The notes beneath the pieces were generated by a model, which was not told the origin of the DNA, did no database searches, and worked only from the letters and a program-made list of their open reading frames with translations. A stretch of DNA of 64,000 bases from SAR324 cluster bacterium (lineage in GTDB: Bacteria > SAR324 > XYD2-FULL-50-16), in contig JANQGX010000007.1 in the NCBI GenBank assembly GCA_028282885.1, forward strand, positions 124,001 to 188,000, given 5' to 3'. The translations under genes and the position numbers were made by a program. Positions within the stretch are counted from its first letter, which is position 1. Each line of letters starts with the position of its first letter. Below are positions 17,478 through 26,251 of the stretch, one piece after another.

Positions 17478-17962
17478 GATGACAGCTTGGACCTTCCCTT
17501 AAGACCCAGGAGTTCGATAACGCATGCGATTCCAAAAACCTCGCCTTTCACCTTCTTGATCAGATTCGAAGCAGCAACCAGGGTCCCTCCTGTTGCCAAA
17601 AGATCATCAACAACAAGTATCTTTTCACCCTCCTTGATTGCGTCGACATGGATCTCCAGTTCATCGGTTCCATACTCCAACTCATAGGTTTCTGCAACTG
17701 TATCCCAGGGTAGCTTTCCTTTTTTTCTGATCATTACAAAACCACAATTCAGACGATCAGCCAGGGCGGCCCCTACGATGAATCCCCTGGATTCTATTCC
17801 CGCGATCTTGTCAATCGGTTTGCCCTTGTACTGCTCTTCAAGCAAATCCAGGCATCGTTTCAAACCTTGTGCATCTTGAAAGAGAGTTGTTATATCGTAG
17901 AAAAGAATACCCGGTTTGGGAAAATCCGGAATACTGCGAATGATCTTTTTTAAATCTTCCAT
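17438..17962 (-). CDS. apt: Adenine phosphoribosyltransferase
   Basis: Purine salvage enzyme turning adenine and PRPP into AMP. It has the normal 174 residues. IPDFPKPGILFYDITTL, GIESRGFIVGAALADRL and the PRPP loop ILVVDDLLATGGTLVAA are clear. It is the last gene of a tight minus-strand run (pyrD, cheW, tlpA-like, tatB-like, apt), 29 bp after the tat gene. Its C-terminal 13 codons overlap the opposing nucleotidyltransferase gene. Confidence 0.96.
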   Translation of the reverse strand: MEDLKKIIRSIPDFPKPGILFYDITTLFQDAQGLKRCLDLLEEQYKGKPIDKIAGIESRGFIVGAALADRLNCGFVMIRKKGKLPWDTVAETYELEYGTDELEIHVDAIKEGEKILVVDDLLATGGTLVAASNLIKKVKGEVFGIACVIELLGLKGRSKLSSYPFFSLVEYEGG

Positions 17963-17991
17963 ATCAATTTGGATGTTTAAGAGTTGGGGAA

Positions 17992-18336
17992 TCAGGCCTT
18001 TTTTTCCGGCTCGGCGGATTTCTTGTCGCCTTCCTTGGTTACTTCGTTTCCTGCATCATCTAACACATTTGCAGCTTGCTCAAGATAGTCTTCAATGTTT
18101 TTGGGGGTATTTTTCAGCTTTAGCTGGTTTGCCATTTTTGCCAGGTCTTTCACCTCTGTGCCTGCTGTGTCGTCTATTTCATTGACGATGGTGTTTTTAA
18201 ACTCATTGCTGGCTTTTCTGAACTCTTTTAATCCGCGTCCCAAGGCTCTGGCCAGGTCCGGCATCTTTTTCGGCCCGATCACAATCAGGGCAATTGCGCC
18301 AATAATGATCATCTCGGTCATTCCCATGTTAAACAT
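17992..18336 (-). CDS. tatB: TatB-like twin-arginine translocase subunit
   Basis: A small inner-membrane protein of the Tat export system for folded proteins. It has an N-terminal membrane helix ([19 protein letters not shown]), an amphipathic helix ([19 protein letters not shown]) and a charged tail. The GP after the membrane helix and the Glu early in it favour TatB over TatA, though many bacteria of this kind have only generic TatA/B proteins. No tatC is in the window. Neighbours are a TlpA-like lipoprotein and apt, in the same operon. Confidence 0.85.
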   Translation of the reverse strand: MFNMGMTEMIIIGAIALIVIGPKKMPDLARALGRGLKEFRKASNEFKNTIVNEIDDTAGTEVKDLAKMANQLKLKNTPKNIEDYLEQAANVLDDAGNEVTKEGDKKSAEPEKKA

Positions 18337-18347
18337 CTGAATTCCTT

Positions 18348-18983
18348 TTAAATGCGACTATAGCTTTTTAAGTTTTTGACAAATTCATCGCTCTTCCAGT
18401 CAATCACCCCCATCACCTTGCCGATGATCTCAAGATTATGGTTCAGGATATAGGTTGTTGGCAATCCTTCCACCTTCATCAGGTTCGTAAGCGTTCTTTT
18501 CTCGTCAACTACAATATCAAACGAATAGGGATATTTATGCAAAAAGCGATTGATTCTGGGAATTTTATCACCGGAATTAACAGCCAGAATACGGAATTTC
18601 TCCCCTTTCATTTTGTGGGCAAGTTCTTCGAGGTCCGGCATTTCCTGCTTGCATGGGAAACACCAGGTTGCCCAGAAGTTGAGTAATACTACCTTCCCTT
18701 CGCTTAGGGAAAGCAGCTCTTTTTGACCATTCACCAGTTGAACTTCGAAGTCGGGAATTCGAACAGCTTTTTCAGCAATATCAAAATGAAACTCCTTTAA
18801 TACCTGCTTGAAACCATCTTCATCCAGAGGCTTTTCCGATTCACCGATATCACAGGATATCAGGAGCAACACCGCCGACAGTGATACGAGGTATTTCAGC
18901 AATCCGATTTTAAGGCTCTGACCCGGACCGGGCCTTTTCAATCCAGCTTTTCGAAACCTGTACATAAAACCTGCATCAGCCAT
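18348..18983 (-). CDS. TlpA/ResA-like thioredoxin lipoprotein
   Basis: A membrane-anchored thiol-disulfide protein acting outside the cytoplasm. A hydrophobic segment ends in a lipobox (VLLLISC, Cys about 44). The thioredoxin fold follows with [13 protein letters not shown] (active-site CFPC, Cys about 108 and 111) and the cis-Pro motif EGLPTTYIL. The roughly 30-residue stretch before the hydrophobic core is long, so the true start may be the internal Met at codon 7. The family maintains reduced thiols in cytochrome c maturation or other envelope proteins. It could partner the DsbD-alpha-like protein at 11.7 kb, but that is inference. It lies 6 bp after cheW. Confidence 0.88.
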   Translation of the reverse strand: MADAGFMYRFRKAGLKRPGPGQSLKIGLLKYLVSLSAVLLLISCDIGESEKPLDEDGFKQVLKEFHFDIAEKAVRIPDFEVQLVNGQKELLSLSEGKVVLLNFWATWCFPCKQEMPDLEELAHKMKGEKFRILAVNSGDKIPRINRFLHKYPYSFDIVVDEKRTLTNLMKVEGLPTTYILNHNLEIIGKVMGVIDWKSDEFVKNLKSYSRI

Positions 18984-18989
18984 TTCTAT

Positions 18990-19514
18990 TTACTCATTTA
19001 TCTGATCTATCAGGAAGGATAGTTCTCGTTCCAGTACTTGGTTAATGCTTTCTTCTTCGATAATCGTCAGGGATTTTTTTAGATCCAGCATAAGAATATT
19101 TTTCCCGTGCTCTTCAAAGACGCCTGAAATGCTGCCTGGGGCCAATCCCTTCAGTATAACCGGAGGTTTAGGCAGTATCTCTCCTTCCTGTTTGAACAGA
19201 ATCTTAGCCACCTCATCAACAATGAAACCGATTTTTTTGTCGTAGAGCGATAGAATGATAATTTTAGATTTTTTCGGATTCTCCCCCTTCAAATCCAGAA
19301 GTCTTCTCAAGCTGATAACAACAATCAGTTCCCCCCGAAGATGTAACACGCCCTCGATGTATGATGGCACCCTTGGTATTTTCCGAATTTCCGTCAGTTT
19401 AACAATTTCATTTACATCGGACAATTTAACCGCAAAGTCGATTTCATCCATCTGAAAATGGAGAACTTTGAATGATGATTCCACCTTAATCGCGCCAGAG
19501 GTTGAGATATCCAT
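18990..19514 (-). CDS. cheW: CheW-like chemotaxis scaffold protein
   Basis: Adaptor linking chemoreceptors to the CheA kinase. One CheW domain fills most of 174 residues: VLHFQMDEIDFAVKLSDVNEI, IPRVPSYIEGVLHLRGEL, VVISLRRLL, IGFIVDEVAKIL and the GLAPGSISGVFE region. An N-terminal extension of about 15 and a short acidic tail are extra. No cheA, cheY or cheR is near; a chemoreceptor gene lies at 54.8 kb. It sits between pyrD and the TlpA-like gene with short gaps. Confidence 0.92.
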   Translation of the reverse strand: MDISTSGAIKVESSFKVLHFQMDEIDFAVKLSDVNEIVKLTEIRKIPRVPSYIEGVLHLRGELIVVISLRRLLDLKGENPKKSKIIILSLYDKKIGFIVDEVAKILFKQEGEILPKPPVILKGLAPGSISGVFEEHGKNILMLDLKKSLTIIEEESINQVLERELSFLIDQINE

Positions 19515-19551
19515 TTCAGTCGTTCCGATGTTGTTGTTTCAGGTTAATATT

Positions 19552-20643
19552 TTAATCGTTTGGAGAATCAAGTATATGCTTTTTGTCTTTTGAACTCAAT
19601 GAATTTGAGAGACTGCTTCTGTGGCCGGCCAGCCCTTTTTTGATCCGTTTGACAATGCCCGGTCCCTCATAAATCATACCGGTATATATCTGCACCAACC
19701 GTGCACCAAGTGAAAGTTTCCGCGCCGCATCTTCCCAGTTAAAAATGCCACCGACACCAACAATGGGGATTCTATCACCAAGGCAACCAATAACCTTGGA
19801 CAAAACCTCGTTGGACAGTTCAAAAAGCGGTTTTCCGCTCAAACCGCCTTCCTGGTTCTGCCAGCTTTTATCCTGGATATCCCTGGTGATTGTCGTATTT
19901 GATACAACCAATGCATCGATTCCTGCTTCCAGCGAAGCATTGCAGATGGACTCAATATCGGCGTCAGCGAGATCCGGGGCAATCTTCAGCCATATCTGTT
20001 TGTTGCTGTAATCCCCTTGGGCTAATCGCTCCCGTGTCTTCATTATCTGTTCCAGGAGCCCCCGTAAATTTTCCTTCTTCTGTAAATCTCTTAAATCTTT
20101 AGTATTTGGGGAGCTGATGTTGATAGTAAAATAGTCCGCCAGATTCCAGGCTTTTTGCATTCCCAGGCCGTATTCTGCAGCAGCGGCAGAAAGGGGTGTC
20201 GTCTTGTTTTTCCCCAGGTTGATACCAATCGGAACAGTTCGTTCGGTTTTTTTCAGCGAATCGATAAGAGCTTCGATACCCTTGTTATTAAAGCCCATCC
20301 GATTCAAAACTGCTTCTTCCTCTTTGATACGAAAAAGTCTGGGTTTGGGATTTCCAGGTTGTGGTTTTGGCGTGACAGTACCCACTTCAATAAAACCAAA
20401 TCCCATTGATTGGAGGACCGAAACTGCCGTAGCGTTCTTGTCAAAGCCTGCTGCCAAACCAATTGGATTCTTAAACGTCAGGTTTCCCAAGCGAGTTTCC
20501 AGGTTCTCATTCTCGTATTTGAACAATTGCCCGATGATACCGGACAGCATCGGAATCTTGCCGACAACAGCGCAGGTGCCAATTGTCAGATCATGGATCA
20601 GCTCGGGATCGAACCTGTGAAGAATTGTCCGGGTCAGATTCAT
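19552..20643 (-). CDS. pyrD: Dihydroorotate dehydrogenase (quinone), class 2
   Basis: FMN enzyme of pyrimidine synthesis that oxidises dihydroorotate and reduces membrane quinone. The N-terminal helical extension (MNLTRTILHRFDPELIHDL) is the class 2 membrane-association region. IGLAAGFDKNA, GFIEVGTVTPKPQPGNPKPRLF, NRMGFNNKG, INISSPNT (catalytic Ser) and GVGGIF are the standard motifs. The C-terminus has about 15 extra polar residues. The ATG overlaps the stop of a 27-codon frame upstream (ATGA) and has GGAG ten bases before it. Confidence 0.97.
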   Translation of the reverse strand: MNLTRTILHRFDPELIHDLTIGTCAVVGKIPMLSGIIGQLFKYENENLETRLGNLTFKNPIGLAAGFDKNATAVSVLQSMGFGFIEVGTVTPKPQPGNPKPRLFRIKEEEAVLNRMGFNNKGIEALIDSLKKTERTVPIGINLGKNKTTPLSAAAAEYGLGMQKAWNLADYFTINISSPNTKDLRDLQKKENLRGLLEQIMKTRERLAQGDYSNKQIWLKIAPDLADADIESICNASLEAGIDALVVSNTTITRDIQDKSWQNQEGGLSGKPLFELSNEVLSKVIGCLGDRIPIVGVGGIFNWEDAARKLSLGARLVQIYTGMIYEGPGIVKRIKKGLAGHRSSLSNSLSSKDKKHILDSPND

Positions 20644-20723
20644 ATTTCTTTTACTCCGGCTTGGTAGATTGTCTTTATCGGGACATCAAGATGTTTGATC
20701 AAAAACTCATGCAAGTGGTCCAT
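20640..20723 (-). CDS. 27-codon mini-ORF coupled to pyrD
   Basis: A short frame beginning MDHLHEFLIKHLD with a strong GGAGG five bases before its ATG. Its TGA overlaps the pyrD ATG (ATGA). The same frame stays open upstream for another 65 or so codons, to about 20915, with coding-like composition (for example YQPYANLIRDLRSRS and TPWLEEEMDH) but no standard start with a ribosome site. The whole 270-bp stretch may therefore be a gene with an unusual start, or a 5'-degraded gene whose tail survives as a leader. I recognise no family. Confidence 0.4.
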   Translation of the reverse strand: MDHLHEFLIKHLDVPIKTIYQAGVKEI

Positions 20724-20914
20724 TTCTTCCTCCAGCCAGGGTGTTGCATCAGACTCTGCAGGCGTTCGGGCAAGAGTATAGGATGGGATTAATTTAAGTT
20801 GAACACTCCTGGAACGCAAATCCCGGATCAGATTTGCATAGGGTTGGTAAACAGCGGTTGAAAAGCACCTGCGTTCCCATGAGAAGAAACAACTCTGAAG
20901 TGAAATCCGGAATA

Positions 20915-22330
20915 TTACTTGATATATTGAATCTGTCGAATTTTGTGATTCATGATCATATCGTTGGTTGTTGATTCATGTGGAAGGCGCTGGGAAATGT
21001 CATGCATAAAATCCACTGCTTTCCTGATCATCTCTTCGTTGCCATAGACGGCAAGCTCTTTGACGATGACTTTATAAAGAGCGGATTCAGCCTTCATTTT
21101 GATGATCGGATCGATATTGTTAAGATTGGTTCCCTCAAGAATATCATGAAAGAGTCGGTTGGCTTCCTTTTCAATCCTCTCGGATGTCTCTACCAGATTC
21201 AGGATGACCTGGTTGAGGCTTTGCTTGATCGCCGACATCGATTGTTGGTCAACTGTGTTCAGAACCTTACATTCCCCAAGGTAAACATTAAGAAGTTCCT
21301 CTGCTTTGACAGCCATCGCTTCATTTTCCCTTACCCGGGCATATTCAACCGCTCTCGCGTTCAAATCTGCATTGATGTCATTTCTGGTGTTGTCAGACAA
21401 AACTGAGGAGTCCCATTTGCCAATCAGCATTTTTAGCAGTTCCGCAACCTTTTGTTTGATGTCTTCATTCGAAGGTTCCCTGGTATAATCCAATAGGACC
21501 TGATTAACATGATTTTCAATTTCGGTAAGTGTTTTCTCCTGTACACTGGATTCGTTCATACCATTCACAACGTTATCGGAAAGGACTTCCGATTTTTCCT
21601 GCACCGTTTTATTCTCTTGCTGGCAGGCATGCTGTCTTATCAGGTCATTGACAAAGTTGACGATCGCTTTCTGCGTGTCATCGCTTATAGCACCGTTATC
21701 AAGATTGGAGATATACGCCTTAAAAAGACTTTCAACTTTGTCAGTCACGGCCTGATTGTCTTTTTCACACGACCATTTGACACCTTCCTGGTTTATCAGG
21801 TCGGTGATTTTCTCCTTGTTTTCGGATGTTATGATATCGACTGAAAGTGAGGTGATGTATGAAGCGCACAGTTCCTCTTTTTTTTGTGTCAACTCTGCAT
21901 TCGAGGATTGACAGGCATGCTTCACCAGCTCATCGTTGAGAAACTGATTGACTGAATCTTTGGATTTGTGGTTTATCGACTGGGTGTTAAGACTGTTCAG
22001 ATATGCGGTTAGCAATTTCCCCACACTTTCCTTAAGCTCCTCATTGTCGGTTCGACAGGCGATTTTTTGCAAAGCTTCATTAACATGGTTTTTTATCTTT
22101 CTGTCACTCTTTGATTTGACAATATCCACTCCAAATTCATCGATCCGTTGGAGCAATATTTCCAGGGCTTTCTCTTCGATCCTAGTCTTAATCTCCTCCT
22201 TCTCCGTGGAAGAGAAAGCAATCTTGCTCGCTTCCTTTCTGAAATCCCTCATCAGTTTATAGGTTTGGACAAACGTCCGGATTGGATCCAGAAACAACTT
22301 TGACATTAAAGAATTTGAAGATTCAGCCAT
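20915..22330 (-). CDS. Protein of eight tandem 48-residue helical repeats, unknown function
   Basis: A 471-residue protein I cannot assign. After an N-terminal region of about 65 residues, eight repeats run at 66-115, 116-163, 164-211, 212-259, 260-307, 308-355, 356-402 and 403-450. Six of the eight are exactly 48 residues. Each looks like two helices: xxxSxxxkxxIxxxxNxxLxxxAC, then xxxNxxxxxKxexLxxxYxxxL. The first four carry a conserved Cys at the end of the first helix (IAC, HAC, WSC, HAC), lost in the last four. No signal peptide is seen, so a cytoplasmic solenoid or scaffold is likely. The ATG has AAGGAAG upstream. It begins the run leading to pyrD, cheW, tlpA-like, tatB-like and apt. 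Confidence 0.78.
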   Translation of the reverse strand: MAESSNSLMSKLFLDPIRTFVQTYKLMRDFRKEASKIAFSSTEKEEIKTRIEEKALEILLQRIDEFGVDIVKSKSDRKIKNHVNEALQKIACRTDNEELKESVGKLLTAYLNSLNTQSINHKSKDSVNQFLNDELVKHACQSSNAELTQKKEELCASYITSLSVDIITSENKEKITDLINQEGVKWSCEKDNQAVTDKVESLFKAYISNLDNGAISDDTQKAIVNFVNDLIRQHACQQENKTVQEKSEVLSDNVVNGMNESSVQEKTLTEIENHVNQVLLDYTREPSNEDIKQKVAELLKMLIGKWDSSVLSDNTRNDINADLNARAVEYARVRENEAMAVKAEELLNVYLGECKVLNTVDQQSMSAIKQSLNQVILNLVETSERIEKEANRLFHDILEGTNLNNIDPIIKMKAESALYKVIVKELAVYGNEEMIRKAVDFMHDISQRLPHESTTNDMIMNHKIRQIQYIK

Positions 22331-22795
22331 TTAAGCTTCCTTTGGTTGTTTTCTGATTTGCTTTGGAACTCCATTTCAGCGAAGAACTCCAAGAGACAGG
22401 GCCGATGATTGTCTGCAGCTTTTACGCCCTGAGATATTAGTTTTTCTGAGCTACTTCTTATTGTCAAGTCACGCACCATGGCAATGAAATTAAAACCGAA
22501 CTCACCTGAAACCTACGGTTGCTGAATGGCGATAATGCTTACATCCCCTCCGGGATTGCCGATATTTGTTAAATGAACTATGTTGACAATTCAGGCATTG
22601 CATTAAACTACCGGCTCGTTAGAGACTTACAATCTTTATTCTGAAGCCGATGCGATGACAAAACAAATGAGTGATTCAGTAATATCATTCGAACAGATAA
22701 TGCATGAGCTCCCTTTTTCAGGATCTATAGCTTAACTGTTATGAGATTTGATCTCCTATCCAATGCAAAAAAGGATATCAGAAAACGGTAAAAAC
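22331..22795. other. Divergent intergenic region, about 465 bp
   Basis: Separates the repeat-protein gene (minus) from ligA (plus), so it should carry both promoters. TTGACA occurs on the plus strand at 22583-22588, followed 15 bp later by TAAACT, a poor spacing. On the minus strand TTGACA reads from 22467 to 22462, with no good -10. The ligA frame is open from 22748, but those first 16 codons look non-coding relative to the family. No gene is supported. Confidence 0.45.
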
Positions 22796-24787
22796 ATGAC
22801 ACCAGACCAAGCAAAAGAGAAGATATCAGAGATTACGGATAAGATCAGGACATATAACAGGGAGTATTATGAAGAAGGAGAAAGCAGTGTCGATGACAAT
22901 GAATACGATCTGCTGATCACCCAACTATCAGAACTGGAACATCAATACCCGGAGCATGTTCTTCCGGATTCGCCGACCCTTCGTGTGGGAGGACAACCCA
23001 CCGACCAGTTTGAAAATGTCAGGCATAATCACCCTATGCTCAGCCTCTCCAATTTATACAATGAAGAGGATCTGCGGGAATGGGTGAAAGGTATCCAGAC
23101 AAAGCTTTCCAAAGAACAGGTCAAGGTAGTCTGCGAAGTCAAAATTGACGGCTTTGCAATCTCCATCATTTATTCAGACGGTAAATACTCTCAAGCCGTA
23201 ACCAGGGGAAATGGCGAAGTCGGAGACGATGTAACTGCAAATGCCAAAACCATTAAAAGCTTGCCGCTGAACCTGGGGAAAAATGTCTCGCTGGAACTGA
23301 GAGGTGAAGTCTACCTGAGTAAAGAAAACTTTGACAAAATCAACCTACGTAAAGCGCGTTCCGATTCCCAAATGTTCAAAAATCCTCGCAATGCTGCAGC
23401 AGGGTCGATACGCCTAAAAGATCCAAAGGCCGTTGCCCTCAGGGGATTGGATATCCTGCTCTATGATATCGCCGAAGGTCAGGTTAGTGAAAAACACTCT
23501 TTGAATCTGAATTATCTTGAGTCCCTCGATCTGCCGGTCAATACCTATCGAAAGATCTGTGACACGGAACAGGAGATTCTGGATTTCTGCAATCACTGGC
23601 AGGAGAATAAAGAGACGCTTCCTTTTGAGATAGATGGAGTCGTTATCAAGCTTGAAGAACTATCCGAAAGGCAGATGCTGGGATTCACCGCCAAAAGTCC
23701 TCGCTGGGCTACAGCCTGGAAATTCAAATCCGAAAAAGCCCGTTCCAAACTGCTGAATGTGGAAAACTCAATCGGCCGGACCGGCATTCTGACACCGGTA
23801 GCCAATCTCGAACCGGTCCAGCTTTTGGGAACGGAAGTAAAAAGAGCAACCCTTCACAATTATGATCAGATTTCCCGGTTGGATATACGTCTGGGCGATA
23901 CAATCTTCGTCGAAAAAGGAGGTGATATCATTCCCAAGATTGTCGGAGTTGACTACACCGAACGCCAGGGCAAAAGCTCTCCACTGGTCCCTCCCGATGA
24001 ATGTCCGGTTTGCGAAACCAGATTAGCCCAAACTGAAGGTGAAGTTGATTTGAGATGTGAGAATCCCTCCTGTCCCGCGGTGCTACAGGGAAGTCTTGAA
24101 CATTTTGTATCCAAAAAAGGAATGGATATCAGATACCTGGGAAGTGCAGTCGTGGGGCTGTTCATTGAAAAAGGATTTATCAGGGATATCGCCGATATCT
24201 ATTCGCTGCCGGACAAACGAAATATCTTGGAAGCGTTGGAAGGTTTCGGAACCAAGTCTGTTGATAACCTTATTCAGGCGATAGAAAAGAGCAAAGGAGC
24301 ACCGATGAATCAGTTTATTTACGCACTGGGGATAAGGCATATCGGTGAAAAAGCAGCCAAATCGCTGGCCAAAACCATCACGGAGATCAGTGACCTGCTG
24401 ACATATGACTCCGAATCCTTGGAATCGCTGGAAGATTTTGGAACCATCATGTCCGAATCGGTCGGGAAATGGTTGGCCGTCGAGCCTAACAGACAGCTCT
24501 TGGATAAACTGATCGGAGTTGGTGTGCAGCCTGCTCCGCTAGCCAAGGATGAAACCCGGGCTTTCACGGGTAAGACCATCGTTATTACCGGAACGCTTTC
24601 CCGGTCCCGCAATGACTGGATCATCGACCTGGAAAAAGCGGGATTTAAAATCACTTCATCGGTATCCAAGAAAACTGATTTTCTGCTGGCTGGCGAGAAA
24701 GCGGGATCCAAGCTTCAAAAGGCCAAGAGTTTTGGTGTCGCAGTGCTCTCGGAAGATGAAATCCAAACCATGATTGAAAACAGCTAA
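22796..24787 (+). CDS. ligA: NAD-dependent DNA ligase
   Basis: Seals nicks in replication and repair using NAD+. Starting from MTPDQAKEKISEI it has the NAD-binding Ia domain (NREYYEEGESSVDDNEYDLL) and the adenylation domain with the KIDG lysine (CEVKIDGFAIS). The OB fold, a four-Cys zinc finger (CPVC...CENPSC), helix-hairpin-helix repeats (LEGFGTKSVDNL) and a C-terminal BRCT domain (FTGKTIVITGTLS) follow. The family N-terminus decides the ATG at 22796; upstream in-frame starts at 22748 and 22763 would add 11-16 unrelated residues. trkA begins 3 bp after the stop. Confidence 0.97.
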   Translation: MTPDQAKEKISEITDKIRTYNREYYEEGESSVDDNEYDLLITQLSELEHQYPEHVLPDSPTLRVGGQPTDQFENVRHNHPMLSLSNLYNEEDLREWVKGIQTKLSKEQVKVVCEVKIDGFAISIIYSDGKYSQAVTRGNGEVGDDVTANAKTIKSLPLNLGKNVSLELRGEVYLSKENFDKINLRKARSDSQMFKNPRNAAAGSIRLKDPKAVALRGLDILLYDIAEGQVSEKHSLNLNYLESLDLPVNTYRKICDTEQEILDFCNHWQENKETLPFEIDGVVIKLEELSERQMLGFTAKSPRWATAWKFKSEKARSKLLNVENSIGRTGILTPVANLEPVQLLGTEVKRATLHNYDQISRLDIRLGDTIFVEKGGDIIPKIVGVDYTERQGKSSPLVPPDECPVCETRLAQTEGEVDLRCENPSCPAVLQGSLEHFVSKKGMDIRYLGSAVVGLFIEKGFIRDIADIYSLPDKRNILEALEGFGTKSVDNLIQAIEKSKGAPMNQFIYALGIRHIGEKAAKSLAKTITEISDLLTYDSESLESLEDFGTIMSESVGKWLAVEPNRQLLDKLIGVGVQPAPLAKDETRAFTGKTIVITGTLSRSRNDWIIDLEKAGFKITSSVSKKTDFLLAGEKAGSKLQKAKSFGVAVLSEDEIQTMIENS

Positions 24788-24790
24788 AGG

Positions 24791-26185
24791 ATGAAAGTAC
24801 TTATAATCGGAGCCGGCGAAACAGGCTTCTACATTGCATCCGAACTCTCCGAAGATGATGTTGAAGTCAGCGTAATCGACATCAATCCGCAACAATTAAA
24901 GAACATCAAAACGGACCTCAACGTTGCGGGTATTCTTGGAAACGGTACTTCATTGTCTGTATTGGAAAAGGCGGATATTCAGTCAGCCGACCTGGTCATA
25001 GCGAGTACCGACCACGATGAAACCAATCTGATCTGTTGCCTGCTTGCTAATCACTACAATGTAAAACACAAGATCGCCGTTACCAAAACTGAATCCTTTA
25101 TTAAAAAAAAGGTGATATCAAATTATCTCCGCTCGGGGATCAGTCAGATCATTAATTCAACCATGGTTGCGGTTCAGGAGATTATCGATACGGCCAGCCT
25201 GGCTTCCGCGGCAGAGGTGTCCGCTTTTGGGGAACAGAATATTCTCTTGGTCGGTTGTCGTATTAAAAAAGGATCTCCCTGGGACAACAAGTATCTCAAG
25301 GATATTCGCCAAACCCAGACCGAAAACAGGTTTCTGATTGCCAGCATTGTGCGAAACGGAAACTCATCAATTCCGGGAGGTGATGCTCAAATACTTCAGG
25401 GAGATTACGTCTATATTCTGATACCGAAACAGATAGCCAGTGCTCTGAATGATGTTCTAAAGGTCAGAATATCTTCAAATCGAAAAGCAGTTATTGTAGG
25501 CGGTGACCTCATCGCAGAAAAAGTGGCGGCAGGATTGGCTAAGAGTCATTATGAAGTGACACTTATCTGCCAGCACCAATCGCATGCAGACAGATTGAAA
25601 AAACGGTTCGAGACAAAAAAAAGGATTACAATCAAGCAGGGGGAAATCGGCTCAGTCAAGGAACAGCTCAAAGCCGAGGTAGCCCTTTCATCGCTATTCA
25701 TCGCGGTATCCGGTGACGACCACCTAAACATTTTTGCGGGAATGATTGCAAGATACCTGGGAGCCAGCAAAGTCATCGCCCTGATCAACCGACAGGATTT
25801 GGTACAATGCGCTGACCAGGTTGACATTGATGTTACGGTGTCACCTCGGTTGAGCACCGCCCGTCAGATAAAAAAAATGATTCGGGGAACGGAACAATCG
25901 TTGAACTACACCACGATCTCCGAGACCAATATGGAAGTGATGGAGATGATAGCCGCCGGTGGATCCAAAATAATCAACACACCGCTTAAATCGGTTAAGC
26001 TCCCCCGCAATACCCTTGTAGGAGCTATTATCAAAGAGAACAAGAAAACAATTATTCCTTCAGGCGAAACAGTCATTGAACCGGGAGACAAAGTGATAAT
26101 GGTTTCCATGCCGGATAGTGTTCCCAAATTGAGGGAACTTATCGAAAACACCACTAAAAACGCTTCGACGGCTATCACTGTATGA
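24791..26185 (+). CDS. trkA: Trk system potassium uptake regulatory subunit
   Basis: Cytoplasmic NAD(H)-binding gating protein of the TrkH/TrkG potassium channel. It has two RCK halves in 464 residues. The first begins MKVLIIGAGETGFYIAS with the Rossmann GxGxxG and the acidic VIDIN. The second begins RKAVIVGGDLIAEKVAAGL, a weaker nucleotide motif. Each is followed by a TrkA_C domain (the last ends ETVIEPGDKVIMVSMP). No trkH is in the window. It is probably co-transcribed with ligA. Confidence 0.96.
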   Translation: MKVLIIGAGETGFYIASELSEDDVEVSVIDINPQQLKNIKTDLNVAGILGNGTSLSVLEKADIQSADLVIASTDHDETNLICCLLANHYNVKHKIAVTKTESFIKKKVISNYLRSGISQIINSTMVAVQEIIDTASLASAAEVSAFGEQNILLVGCRIKKGSPWDNKYLKDIRQTQTENRFLIASIVRNGNSSIPGGDAQILQGDYVYILIPKQIASALNDVLKVRISSNRKAVIVGGDLIAEKVAAGLAKSHYEVTLICQHQSHADRLKKRFETKKRITIKQGEIGSVKEQLKAEVALSSLFIAVSGDDHLNIFAGMIARYLGASKVIALINRQDLVQCADQVDIDVTVSPRLSTARQIKKMIRGTEQSLNYTTISETNMEVMEMIAAGGSKIINTPLKSVKLPRNTLVGAIIKENKKTIIPSGETVIEPGDKVIMVSMPDSVPKLRELIENTTKNASTAITV

Positions 26186-26251
26186 GATTTGTAGATCAGC
26201 TTTGTACTCCCACTTACCCCAAAATCGTCACTTAAGGAACTACTTACAGAG

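Noticed and set aside
22583..22609. TTGACA and TAAACT before ligA as a promoter
   Set aside because: Spacing of 15 bp and a poor -10 make it too weak to list as a feature.
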